A stretch of DNA of 64,000 nucleotides, taken from contig NC_087070.1 in assembly GCF_963678635.1 (NCBI RefSeq), positions 51,380,514 through 51,444,513 of the forward strand, read 5' to 3'. The translations under genes and the position numbers were made by a program. Below the pieces are notes generated by a model that was given only the letters and a program-made list of their open reading frames with translations, did not search any database and was not told the DNA's origin. This document shows positions 24,568 through 34,150 of this stretch, piece by piece; position 1 is the stretch's first letter; the number at the start of each line of letters is the position of its first letter. The DNA is from Symsagittifera roscoffensis (lineage: Eukaryota; Xenacoelomorpha; Acoela; Convolutidae).

Positions 24568-25305
24568 ATGAAACAAAATCTTCTGACTTTTTATCTCATT
24601 GCGCTTTTAACTACGGTTTCCGTTTCGAAACTGGACGTTGTTTTGACCCCGACAGAAAACTATAACTGGACAAGTGTTTCCTTTATTCTTTCTGGCCCCC
24701 ATGAAGGCGTGGAGTGGAGAGTTTGCAATCACTTCAGTTCCGTTTATTGTCTGCGGTGCTATCGTGGCATAGCCAGTAGCAATCATCATTATCCATCGGT
24801 GACCGGCTATGGACATCATTCTGCTGAAAACTTTTGGTCCAATTACTTTTGGATTGACTGGTTTGGTATAAGCGAATATACCAAGTTGTTTCAACATATT
24901 TATTCGAAACATAATCATTATGTTAGTTTCGATGGCTGTTGTGAATCACAGTATGGCTATTATTTTGCACACGGGCTTATGACTATGAATTTTACCCCTC
25001 GAGAATATTGGGATAAAATGACCGATTACGACGAAACTGACAAGCAATTAAATCTAATTTGGGCGTATTACATGCCTCACTGCGAAGCTAATGTAATAAC
25101 GCTGGTTGGTTTTGGCACGGGAAAGCTGAAACGCTACCATCACTATGGAAAACCAGCTGTGTTTGGTGTTCCTTACCAACTGAAAATTTCTTCCTCTTGG
25201 ACTGAAAAAATACCGTACGAAAACCCTGGAGATTTCTTAACATTTCGATGGTTCAAGTATAATGTTATGTGTCTCGATCAGCCATGGATCTGCAGTCGAA
25301 AATAG
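24568..25305 (+). CDS. secreted Cys-rich protein, local family member 2 (245 aa)
   Basis: An intact, intronless 245-codon frame ending in TAG. I chose the ATG at 24568 because it directly precedes the signal peptide (MKQNLLTFYLIALLTTVSVS) and aligns with the start of member 1; the frame is open 20 codons further upstream but only from a TTG. Cysteines are at 53, 61, 64, 124, 125, 172, 235 and 242; seven align with member 1. C64 is private, and the position of member 1's C102 is not Cys here. N-glycosylation sequons at N33 and N141 are conserved. The last third (SSSWTEKIPYENP...WFKYNVMCLDQPWIC) is nearly identical to member 1 even at DNA level, while the middle is much more diverged. No known domain recognised. 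AATAAA lies 187 bp downstream. Confidence 0.9.
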   Translation: MKQNLLTFYLIALLTTVSVSKLDVVLTPTENYNWTSVSFILSGPHEGVEWRVCNHFSSVYCLRCYRGIASSNHHYPSVTGYGHHSAENFWSNYFWIDWFGISEYTKLFQHIYSKHNHYVSFDGCCESQYGYYFAHGLMTMNFTPREYWDKMTDYDETDKQLNLIWAYYMPHCEANVITLVGFGTGKLKRYHHYGKPAVFGVPYQLKISSSWTEKIPYENPGDFLTFRWFKYNVMCLDQPWICSRK

Positions 25306-25491
25306 TCTCTGCAAAAGCAAATAGTTTAAAGTTACCACTTTTTGCACAAATACTTTGCAACACGTGCGCAGAATATAAAACACGTTAATACGCTTCTCAT
25401 GAAAAATGGGCTCTCTTTCTGAAAATTTTAATGCGGTTTTCAACAAGAATTTAAATACTTCACTTATAGAAAAACTTATGCGAGGTTGGGG

Positions 25492-25497
25492 CAATAA
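25492..25497 (+). terminator. AATAAA polyadenylation signal candidate
   Basis: A canonical AATAAA, 187 bp after the stop of family member 2, in GGGGCAATAAAAGATGG. No other canonical signal is closer to the stop. Confidence 0.45.
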
Positions 25498-26167
25498 AAG
25501 ATGGAGAGAGAGCTGAATTTTTGCTAAAGAAAAAAATCGTTTTTGTAGTTAAGTTCAATCAATATAAATTTAGCTTAGTTGCTTATAACTAAAACTTTAG
25601 AAGTGATGTAGTTATCTTCGAGATTGCATTTTGAGCATAACACATCTTCGCCAAAAACAGCGTTTTTTTATCTCAAAAACGATAAGAACGGGGCTGCAAA
25701 TGATGTATTTGTTAGTAGTGAGACGTAGAGACATAATTGTAACTTGAAATTTTTTTAAAAATAATCCTTCTCTTGTAACTAACTAATAAAATTGATTTTA
25801 TTGCTTTGAGAAAACTAGTGAATTGTCTAGTCAGCGTTTTGTTTCAAAGCTGAGATGCAAGGTTGTTTGATCGAGGGAAGTTGCTTCATTTGTTCAGGGA
25901 CATTCTTCAAAAGCTTCAATGAGGCGTAATGACGTATCTATTTGCATCGAATTTTAACCAATTAGACCTCTGCATTTTGCGGCATTTTAGTATAATAAGT
26001 AGCTGCATCGAAATGTAACCTATTAGAATCCGTCGTTTTGCGGCATTGTTATATATTTTTAAATTAAAATCAAGATTTAGGGCATTCGGATAAAAGTAAG
26101 ATCAAAAATGCCCCCCCCCATTTCCACAAGTCGAGATAGGAAAATTCTAAATGAATCAGTCAAGTAT
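25498..26167. other. no gene seen
   Basis: AT-rich. A phrase of the form CATCGAANTNTAACCNATTAGA with CNTTTTGCGGCAT recurs twice (about 25946-25984 and 26008-26045), giving a short degenerate tandem duplication. A run of nine C is at about 26111. Confidence 0.4.
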
Positions 26168-26415
26168 CCCGGGCGGACCTCCATAGACCAAAATTGCTAA
26201 TCATTCAATTCTATAAACTAAGACTATGAAAAAATACTAATCATACAAATTTCATGCACTTGCTAAAATGATGTCATAGAAGTTTCAAAGAAATTTTTTA
26301 TTGTTTTGGCATAAAAGTCGGGGCACCGTAATAAAAAAAACTGAAATTTTGTCGAAAAATGCTAATTATATAATTTCTATATATGGAAATTGAATGACTA
26401 GCATTCTGTTGACGG
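26168..26415. mobile_element. family B element, third copy
   Basis: Left end CGGACCTCCATAGACCAAAA with TGCTAATCATTCAATT. Right end AATTGAATGACTAGCATT followed by CTGTTGACGG. The two ends are imperfect inverted complements and match the tips of the 5672-5824 element. About 250 bp, non-coding. It lies immediately upstream of the Polinton remnant. Confidence 0.6.
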
Positions 26416-26502
26416 CAAGAACAAAAATTTTTCCATGTAATTTTGAAATTTTCCTTAAAACTTTAGTTATAGATCCCACATTTCATTACGATAGAACACA
26501 TT

Positions 26503-27719
26503 CTTCAGGCAGCTCCACTACTGATAGAAGTTGGAAAAAAAAGCCCTAAGCAGGCACTCAAAAGCACCGTTAGAAAAACAATCAGAAACAATTTCATCGA
26601 TCTTCAACGTACTCGTTTGGAAATAGTTGCACGAATTGTTCGAAGCAATGGAACCTGATTTCGAACGCATGCTACAGAGGCGGCAAAGAGGGTTGCGCCG
26701 TAGTTTGTTAAAACCTTTTAGCTTCATTATTTTCTGAGTGTACACTGTCTCTGAAAGGTGAGAAAACATCAACTACTAACGCTAATTTTGCCCATAAAAG
26801 CTTTATTTAGACCGAGTTTTCATAGGGTAATGTTGCCAAGAAAACATGATTGGCTGGACAAGATTATTATTATGAAGAAAACCCATCATCTGTTGACTGT
26901 AGTGGAAGGAGAGCTGAAGATGTTACGGAGCGTAAAGCTCTCGTTGAGGCCTCGAACGAGCTGAAACTATTTGGTAAAAAATCTTTGCGACTTCTTGTCG
27001 TTTGAAAAACACCTAATTAGCGGTGTGATAATCAGATTGACTTTTAGACCTTCTCTTTACGACTTTGTTGTCATATCCGAACATGCAGCTAAACACTACA
27101 AATTTCAAATAATCGAAAAAATCTCTATGTCAGAAAGAAAGATGACTGTGACTGACTATGTTCTCTCATGGATAGAAAAAACTTTGCTAAAGAAACCGGC
27201 CATTTACAATTACATCGAAGTAGTGCCAAAAACGCTTCTCGCATCTGCAGGAATACAAAGCTGGCAATAAGAGGATGTTTTCGCAGAAGAATCTGTTCGA
27301 AGAATGATTGTAGCAATGAGCATAAATGAAGCATTTTTGGGTACTAATAGGACAAATCCTTTTCAATACCAGAACTTTGGGTTGAATGAAATCATTGTGT
27401 ACAGAAACGGCCTACTCATTGCCGGAACTCTAATCTCAACAACAGACAATAAAAGATTTATTTACAATAAGCTCTTGAATTTGTTTTGAACACTAGTCAT
27501 GGAATCAGTCGCGCTAATTATGATATTTCTTTTGTTATGGCTGTTGATCTCACGTCTATAAAGGAGGCTTGACACGATTTTTTTCATCTCGAATTGTCCA
27601 ATTGCACTATTTCGGTCGAAAATCTCAAAGATAACGTCAAATTTTTATAATTGGGAGAGTCTGCATATCAACAATTTATGTGCGTTCAGATAGAAAAACT
27701 ACCAAAAACACTCTTATGA
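26503..27719 (+). pseudogene. Polinton/Maverick major capsid protein remnant (F54H12.2-like)
   Basis: A chain of about 400 codons over three frames that matches, segment by segment and in order, the capsid protein of Polinton/Maverick elements (often annotated 'F54H12.2-like', a double jelly-roll fold). Diagnostic pieces are NNFIDLQRTRLEIVARI (near 26587), SLFSECTLSLKG (26724), SGVIIRLTFRPSLYDFVVI (27018), TNPFQYQNFGLNEI (27353) and AVDLTSIKEA (27540). Length is near that of intact homologues. It is broken by stops at 26656, 26808, 26823, 26847, 27268, 27570 and 27648 and by frame changes near 26725, 27000 and 27487. An open antisense frame at 26518-26772 is a shadow. The protease remnant follows 12 nt after its terminal stop, as expected for neighbouring virion genes. 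Identification is from remembered family features; not functional here. Confidence 0.85.
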
Positions 27720-27731
27720 TCTAAGTTAGCC

Positions 27732-28163
27732 ATGGATAACCTTCAAATAATGGAACCTATTAACCGTTGTAAGCATTTCAAAAATCGCTTTAGATTTTTT
27801 TCCGGCAGTTTTTCCAGGCTCTTCACTACTGAAAAACGATAAAACGTTCTTGATTATGAATGCTTCACCCTCGAATCAACCTGAAACCCACTGGTTGCTT
27901 TTTGCTCAAGCTGGTGGGCAGATATTCTTCGCAGACCCTTTAAGTAAAAGAGTATATGGTTATCCCCTCGTGTACAAGAATATGCGACGTACAATTCACG
28001 ACGGAAATCAACTACTGATCAAAAAACCAGTACAATCAGTCGATTCTGTGTTCTGTGGACTTTATTATTTTTCTGTTGCTCATGTTATAGTTACAAATAA
28101 ATTTCCAGTAGGTAACTTAATGATCATGACTTGATAAAGTTTGCTAAGCATGTGGTAATTTAA
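27732..28163 (+). pseudogene. adenovirus-type cysteine protease (Polinton PRO) remnant
   Basis: The ATG at 27732 begins a frame that shifts once near 27780-27815 and again near 28118, ending at TAA 28161-28163 (144 codons in all). The central frame carries the hallmarks of adenain-type (peptidase family C5) proteases. These are ETHWLLF with the catalytic His, FFADPL 15 residues later with the acidic member, and PVQSVDSVFCGLYYF with the nucleophilic Cys. A Gln seven residues before that Cys matches the oxyanion-hole Gln of adenain. In Polintons this enzyme matures the virion proteins. All catalytic positions survive despite the two frameshifts, so decay is moderate. It lies on the same strand as and 12 nt after the capsid remnant. 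Confidence 0.85.
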
Positions 28164-28564
28164 ACTATTTAATGATTTTTTAGTAAAACTTATAAATTCT
28201 TTTTGTTAAATGATTCTTATCAACAACAGATTTTCTTTTTCTAGAAGTTTATGGGAACTGCGAATATTTTCAGATCAAGTCCTTCGATATAATAAGGCAT
28301 GGCCATTTGATTTAGCGGAAAATAGATAACCCGGCGTTGCTCGTCGCTACGCTCCTCGGGAACGCCTCCTGTTGGTGTAGTAACATTTTTTCATACAAGA
28401 GAGCAAAAAAAAACAAAATTTAAAACATGAGTTTTTGCTCCATGGAAAATTTCACAAACAAAATGTTTGAATCAGTTTCCATACAACCATACTCACTCAA
28501 AATTATGTCAATTGTTCTAGTAAACTCAGCAGCATTTTCACCATTCACAATATTAGTTGAGCAT
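28164..28564. other. gap after the protease, probably element-internal
   Basis: No firm gene. A 50-codon frame (ATG at 28427, stop 28577-28579, starts MSFCSMENFTNKMFESVSIQ) is unassigned. A short G+C-rich patch (about 28331-28375) interrupts AT-rich DNA. Confidence 0.35.
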
Positions 28565-28855
28565 TCATTTGTTATTTAGTAAGCAGGTCAGTTCAAGTTT
28601 GGACAGATTTAGTCTGCGAGCCACAGCAGCTAAAAGCAATAGTCTGCGAACTGGAACACCACTAACATCTAGATTGTCGATAGAGCTATAATTCACAGCT
28701 ATTTTCATTTTTTTCATCAGAGGGCCAGACATTTGATACTTGGAGAAACCCAAAAGTAAAAACTTGAATGTAGAGAGAAGGCAGGGGACGACGAAGAACT
28801 TTGAAGTCATCTTCTTTAGTAAACCAGTAGAATCTTTTGAGAATTCGACCAACAT
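28565..28855 (-). CDS. 96 aa hypothetical ORF, unknown
   Basis: ATG at 28855 on the minus strand, TGA at 28565. The product is Leu- and Lys/Arg-rich, with a C-terminal part GVPVRRLLLLAAVARRLN that reads as an amphipathic basic helix. G+C is higher than in the flanks. It lies between the protease remnant and the PC4-like gene and is on the same strand as the latter, so it might be another gene of the Polinton or of a neighbouring transcript. No family recognised; chance is not excluded. Confidence 0.3.
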   Translation of the reverse strand: MLVEFSKDSTGLLKKMTSKFFVVPCLLSTFKFLLLGFSKYQMSGPLMKKMKIAVNYSSIDNLDVSGVPVRRLLLLAAVARRLNLSKLELTCLLNNK

Positions 28856-28858
28856 ATA

Positions 28859-29017
28859 ATGATGTTTTTCGTTGTCAATCGAATGCTTGCAAAACTTAAA
28901 TTATTCGATGGGAGGATATCGCAAAATTTGCATTTGAAGCGAAGCCGAGAAGTTGAGTTCATGGTTCAGTATGAAAAATTTGTAATTTTTACGGAATTGT
29001 TTGAAATAATCAGGTGA
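28859..29017 (+). CDS. 52 aa hypothetical ORF, possible fragment
   Basis: Two ATGs (28859, 28862) open a protein-like frame (contains KLKLFDGRISQNLHLKRSRE and FVIFTELFEII) ending at TGA 29015. Charged and hydrophobic residues alternate as in a real protein, but it is too short to assign. It is divergent from the minus-strand ORF beginning at 28855. Confidence 0.2.
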   Translation: MMFFVVNRMLAKLKLFDGRISQNLHLKRSREVEFMVQYEKFVIFTELFEIIR

Positions 29018-29060
29018 TTTATCATACATTGCTTCAACCATTGCTTTGTAGTTTCAATTA

Positions 29061-29435
29061 TTAAACGAGTTTATAAGGTTTTACAACCCGACAGTTATAT
29101 TCGCTTTCACTTTCGCACTTCTTTTCCGAGCATGAAGATTTTTTAGATTTGTTTCGCTTTTTTCTAAGTTTTTCAGTCACATCGCAATTTTTTTCGTTCA
29201 ATCTTTTGATTTTTATGTAAATGTCCGCCAAGGACTCGAGTTCACCAGTTGACAAGGTTATTTCTTGTCGATACATGAAAGTTCCCTCTTTGTGTTTTTT
29301 GTACAGATTGATAGTTATGTAAGTACCGGTCTGTGCGAATGTTTTTGCACCGATTCTAACTAAACGTTTATCATTCGAAGATATATCCCGAAAGTCATCA
29401 AAATAGTCAACATCCGTTTCAAGAGAAGCGTACAT
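29061..29435 (-). CDS. PC4-like ssDNA-binding protein (124 aa)
   Basis: ATG at 29435 on the minus strand, 124 codons. The frame stays open 36 codons upstream but only from a TTG. Residues about 19-67 have the pattern of the PC4/SUB1 transcriptional-coactivator fold: KRLVRIGAKTF, then YITINLY, then a basic turn with Gly (KKHKEG), then EITLSTGELESL. The typical PC4 block ends similarly in a Ser/Leu strand and a Glu-rich helix. PC4 proteins are dimeric ssDNA-binding nuclear factors. Unlike classical PC4, the basic Ser/Lys-rich tail (KLRKKRNKSKKSSCSEKK) is at the C terminus, not the N terminus. The conserved Trp of the PC4 helix is absent. It lies about 0.9 kb from the Polinton protease on the opposite strand, so it may be element-borne or a host gene. 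The family call is by eye. Confidence 0.5.
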   Translation of the reverse strand: MYASLETDVDYFDDFRDISSNDKRLVRIGAKTFAQTGTYITINLYKKHKEGTFMYRQEITLSTGELESLADIYIKIKRLNEKNCDVTEKLRKKRNKSKKSSCSEKKCESESEYNCRVVKPYKLV

Positions 29436-29543
29436 TAAAAAACAATAACAAACAATTACTTTTAGAGTGGAACGTTGAAGAATGACTGATAACAGTATAC
29501 GAGAAAGATCATGCGTTCCCAAAGTAAAAAAACTATGTGACAA

Positions 29544-30070
29544 CTTTACGAGCGCCTTAAGCCATAATGATAAAAAATAATCACCAGGGATTTAATATCT
29601 TTAATGATAAATCACATTTGAAATGGGTATTTAGTTGCTTATTCCCCGGATATACTCTAAAAATCTTCAACTGTTTTTTTATTATGACGGTTAATTTATG
29701 GTTGTGGGAATCATGGTAATGAAACTTTAACAGCATGACAAAACAGCTGGCAAACTAACAAGAAAACTTGAAGTTGAGTGCTTTCGCTCGTAACCACTAT
29801 ATTAAAGCTACCACATAAATTTAAAAGACCGGCTTTTCACATGCATTCTTAACATGACCTCAGACATCATGCCTAAAAAAAATTTGATAGCCTCGCCTAA
29901 AGTATTTTTGGCTTAGACCTGATTGAGCCATGCCACCCTTTTCCTGATTTCATTCTCATTAATTAGCTTTTCACATTTTTCATTCTTTCAATTTCTTTTC
30001 GGTAATTCAGTCATATTATTTCAACAAAAGTTAAAACATCTTCAAGTCATGACTAGTCCTTTACAAATAA
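29544..30070. other. no gene seen
   Basis: AT-rich intergenic sequence between divergent ORFs. It could contain the promoter of the PC4-like gene. No motif is distinctive. Confidence 0.4.
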
Positions 30071-30667
30071 TATCAGTGTCTGATCGAGAAAGAACAACAA
30101 TCATCTACCAAACATACACGAGAGACTCGGTTGCAGGCATACATCAACAGAAAGAGAGAGTCTCTCCATCTAGACCAAGTTCGTTCAATGACTTGGCTCC
30201 TCGAAGAAACGGCCGCTATCAAAACCAGGAATGATCTACAAACAGTCACATATTGCTACCGAACTACCTCCTTGATCAGATCGATCTACATCGACAGAAT
30301 CGAAAAAGAATGTACGCGATTTGCACTATTAACGAGAACTATCCACGAGCAGTCTCCCAGAAAAATTCCTCTCATGTATGACTGCGATTCAATCCCGTTG
30401 TATGGAAATCAGGAGGGATGTATTCGTGATCATGCAGAGCGCGAATCCTATTGGAATATTCCGACAGCAATGTCTCCCACGTCCTTTGTTATGGGAGCAT
30501 TTTCAACTCCAGAACAATCAACTTCCTATTCGGATGCTCGGGTATCATCGACACAGAGTGCGGAGACACTTGATCTAGTGAACCCAGATCTCATTCAAGA
30601 AGGAACCCCTCCAAATGCAGCTTGCTATGCCCCAAAAAAGAGAAAACTACAATTTCGAGAGTTCTAA
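30071..30667 (+). CDS. 198-codon hypothetical, probably nuclear; start unresolved
   Basis: A long uninterrupted frame ending TAA at 30665-30667, with markedly higher G+C than its flanks. No ATG is found in its first part. A splice-acceptor-like AATATCAG ends at 30076, so this is probably a 3' exon. The sequence is polar, with RLQAYINRKRESLHLDQV, a middle rich in Arg/Thr/Ile, a Ser/Thr-rich stretch and a C-terminal nuclear-localisation-type motif (APKKRKLQFREF). No domain recognised. An alternative frame open at 29923-30234 overlaps its start and carries an ATG at 30049. It is downstream of the Polinton remnant and might belong to it. Confidence 0.45.
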   Translation, partial: YQCLIEKEQQSSTKHTRETRLQAYINRKRESLHLDQVRSMTWLLEETAAIKTRNDLQTVTYCYRTTSLIRSIYIDRIEKECTRFALLTRTIHEQSPRKIPLMYDCDSIPLYGNQEGCIRDHAERESYWNIPTAMSPTSFVMGAFSTPEQSTSYSDARVSSTQSAETLDLVNPDLIQEGTPPNAACYAPKKRKLQFREF

Positions 30668-30909
30668 TAACTTAAGGAAAAGGCTTTCTTTTGTTTCAAT
30701 TATTATTGCACATGTGTCATGTTTTCATTTTTGTTTGATATGATTTTAAACTTGTTTCAACATGACCGTGTGTATAATATTTGTCTCAGATTTTATTTCG
30801 TAAATCAATTAAAATGTTCAGCAAAAAGTTAGAAAAAAACATGAAAATTTTTTTTAAAAAAACATAAATCCAGAATAATTTATCGCCAAAACTGTTGTTT
30901 GAGAAAGAA
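30668..30909. other. 3' flank, no gene seen
   Basis: AT-rich sequence after the hypothetical ORF. No canonical AATAAA is evident. Confidence 0.35.
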
Positions 30910-30910
30910 T

Positions 30911-30983
<73 letters not shown>
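30910..30983. repeat. (GA)n microsatellite
   Basis: About 36 GA dinucleotides with two GAGC interruptions. The Ser-Leu frame on the opposite strand is an artefact. Confidence 0.97.
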
Positions 30984-30985
<2 letters not shown>

Positions 30986-31029
30986 ATATATTTGCTCATT
31001 AGTGAACCCCATTTGAAAAACTCTTTTGA

Positions 31030-32665
31030 GGATAAAAATGGCCATATATGAAAATTGGGCGTAGCGATACGAGTGTCTGTCTATTAGCAAGTGTCTTGAC
31101 TATCTTTCAAAATATTCCCTATCTTAGAAACCGTCATAAAATATAAAGTGAATTGCCCCAACTTATAAATAGTCTTTTATAAAATGTTTGACAAAAACAA
31201 CGCAAAGTTAGAAAAAATCTAAAAATTTAAATTTGGCTGAACATTTTTGTTCGTGTACTCTGAGCTGTAGATTACTTTTACACTAGTCAAATGAGAGTTT
31301 TCAAAAATTAAAAAACAACAGTTTTGAGAAAAAAAAATAAACAATTTTTTTTTTTAAATCAAAAAACAACAAGACTCACAATCTTGCAAGTTTCTTTCAA
31401 GAAAAAAGTTTATGTCTTATAACGTTCTTAGAGTTTATTGTTTTAAAAAGTTATCAGATTCTTATACAAGAAATTCTACGATAGCATCTTTCGGTCGACT
31501 CGTAACTATGTGAATTGTTAGAAGATATAAATTAAGTTTTCACATTTTGAAAATCCAAAAATGATGGAACAAATTTTGAAAAAGCGAGTGACTCAAATGC
31601 TTTCTTTAACATAGACTTTCTAATAACCCACATGTATATAGGCTCGTTTCTTATAACTTGGCTCGAAAATAGCGAACCAAACAAAATAAAAGACAATTAT
31701 TTCAATTGCTGAGTTTTAAAACTAGGAAATCTTCTTCAAGCGCATTGTAACACTCGTGATATATATTTAAACTAAAAATTTTGAACAAATAAAACGGCGG
31801 GTCACCAGATTGTCGAAACTTAGCAATAAGGTAAAATGACATAACAGTCTGCTAACCATTGAAAGAAGAAGACGTGTTGTACATTTCCATGCCGGCCGAA
31901 GGTAAGCATTTTAAAACTATATGCTGCTTCCTGATAAAGAAGCCCGTTTTTTAGCAGGAGAAAGCAGGATTGAAAAATCTGTTCAACTATTTTTCCCTTC
32001 TTTGTTTTTATAAACTAAATTTTTAGTCGGATGAAGAATTGAAAAAAAAATAAATCATTGTACACTATGAACATCAAACGTTTGATGTTTACTGGTTGAA
32101 GTTATATACACAACAAAAAATCTGACAACAAATGTAACCAAGAAATGCCTTTTTGAGATTTTTGATAGTGTGAAGAAAATTTTTTGAGTTTGAAGATTAA
32201 AACATGTTTACCAGGGGTTCAAAAGATGCCAATTTTTGAAATCGTGCAGGAATTTAATTATGAGCTTTAAATTAGAATTTAGTGGCTAAATGATTTTCAG
32301 ATTTTTCTATTTAGGTTTCAGACAAGTTATGTACAAAACTGAAAAGGTTTCATTTTTCAAAATCAACAACTTTTTATAGAAAAAAAACTATTCAACTCGA
32401 TAAATATTAATATCTGATTGAAATGGCTACTTGGATGAGATTGGACGCCACAAATTCCTTAAGAGAGCCCGGAATATTTCATCCCATTTGAATGGTTCAA
32501 AATAATAAACATTATTTGTGCAGGCCAACTCAGGGTTTCCGGCTCATGTGCTAGAAAAGTTACATGGTTAGAAGATATATTCGGCAGAGAAAAACCAAAT
32601 TTTGTCTGCCCAGCTTGATTTTTTTCCAGTATTTTGACAAAAAAAACTTTTTCAAACAAGAAGTT
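31030..32665 (+). pseudogene. partial copy of the 3' half of the split secreted-protein gene
   Basis: Sequence around GTAGCGATACGAGTG (31040) matches the end of exon 3 and the intron start of the split gene (GTTAGCGATAAGAGTG at 42694). 31105-31130 resembles 43775-43805. 32290-32360 resembles the intron end at 43855-43930. 32434-32580 matches the last exon (GATTGGACGCCACAAATTCC versus GATTGGACACCACAAATTCC). The exon copy has lost its frame (frameshifts, TAA inside AATAATAAAC). The roughly 1.6 kb length equals that of the source (42670-44280), so a whole intron plus exon was copied. Confidence 0.65.
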
Positions 32666-33085
32666 TAACGGAGTTAATAAAGTTTATACCGAGTAATTTT
32701 TCGTCCAAGCCAATGTTGACATCCAATTCAAAATACAATATAAAGAAGTTTTCAAACAATATAAAGAAGAGTTATTCGTTTTTATTTTTCAGGAAATGTT
32801 GAAGATTTAAAATTTAACGATTTGGCCTCGTTGCACCCTAATGCATGCAAATAATCTATTTTTCTTGTGCCTGTTCCTCTTTTTTTCATGCACGCTTTTG
32901 AACCAAATACTCAAAATGATTTGTATCTAACAGTTCATTTCGTTGATTCTATATGAAGAATGTGGGGTTGCTTTTTCGAGATAACTTTTATCAGCCAAAA
33001 TTTTTTGAACAAATTGAGAAATTTTCTTTATACTCATTTTTATAGGAGTCTACGATTAATGGAAAAAAATTTTGTATAAATTAAA
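32020..33085. repeat. tandem duplication unit 1, about 1,066 bp
   Basis: Begins TTTTTAGTCGGATGA and is repeated at an offset of 1,066 bp. It contains the decayed last exon and a perfect 20 bp palindrome (AACATCAAACGTTTGATGTT at 32070-32089). Confidence 0.9.
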
Positions 33086-34150
33086 TTTTTAGTCGGATGA
33101 AAAATTAAAAAAAATCATTTTACACTATGAACATCAAAAGTTTGATGTTTACTGGTTGACGTTATATTCAAAAAAAAAATCTGACAACAAATTTAACCAA
33201 GAAATGCCTTTTCGAGATTTTTGATAGTGTAAAGAAAACTTTTTGAGTTTGATGATTAAAACAGGTTTACCAGGGATTCAAAAGATGCCAATTTTTGAAA
33301 TCGAGCAGGAATTTAATTATGAGCTTTAAATTAGAATTTAGTGGCTAAATGATTTTCAGATTTTTCTATTTAGGTTTCAGATAAGTTATGTACAAAACTG
33401 AAAAGGTTTCATTTTTCAAAATCAACAACTTTTTAAAGAAAAAAAAACTATTCAACTCGATAAATATTAATATCTGATTGAATTTGCCACTTGGATGAGA
33501 TTGGACGCCACAAGTTCCTTAAGAGAGCCCGGAATATTCCATCACATTTGACTGGTTCAAAATAAACGTTATTTCTGCAGGCCAACTCAGGGTTTCCGGC
33601 TCATATGCTAGAAAAGTTACATGATGAGAACATCTATTTGGCAGAGAAAAACCAAATTTTGTTTGCCCAACTTTTTTTTTTCCAGTAATTTGACAAAAAA
33701 ACTTCTTCGAACAAGAAATTTAACGGAGTTAATCAAGTTTATACCGAGTAATTTTTCGTCCAAGCCAATGTTGAGATCCAATTCAAAATACAACATCAAG
33801 AAAATCTTCAACAACCAACATAACCTGCGCTCAAAACCATAACAAGAGTTATTCGTTTTTATTTTTCAGGAAATGTTGAAGATTTAAAATTTAACGATTT
33901 GGCCTCGTTGCAGCCTAATGCATGCAAATAATCTATTTTTCTTGTGCCTGTTCCTCTTTTTTTCATGCACGCTTTTGAACCAAATACTCAAAATGATTTG
34001 TATCTAACAGTTCATTTCGTTGATTCTTTATGAAGAATGTGGGGTTGCTTTTTCGAGATAACTTTTATCAGCCAAAATTTTTTGAACAAATTGAGGAATT
34101 TTCTTTATACTCATTTTGTAGGAGTCTACGATTAATGGAAAAAAATTTGT
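33086..34150. repeat. tandem duplication unit 2
   Basis: Colinear with the preceding unit. The palindrome is reduced to AACATCAAAAGTTTGATGTT. It ends near GTCTACGATTAATGGAAAAA. Confidence 0.9.
33497..33715 (+). pseudogene. decayed last exon, second copy
   Basis: GAGATTGGACGCCACAAGTTCC, then ATTCCATCACATTTGACTGG, then TTCTGCAGGCCAACTCAGGG correspond to the exon coding RDWTPQIPYENP...FKWF...CADQPW at 44044-44150. Frameshifts break it. Decay is shared with the 32434 copy, so the exon was already broken when the 1.07 kb unit duplicated. Confidence 0.7.

Noticed and set aside
26518-26772. 84-codon minus-strand frame
   Set aside because: Antisense shadow of the capsid-protein remnant, whose plus-strand segments match the family in order.
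30854-31090. Ser-Leu-rich 78-codon frame on the minus strand
   Set aside because: Translation of the GA microsatellite.
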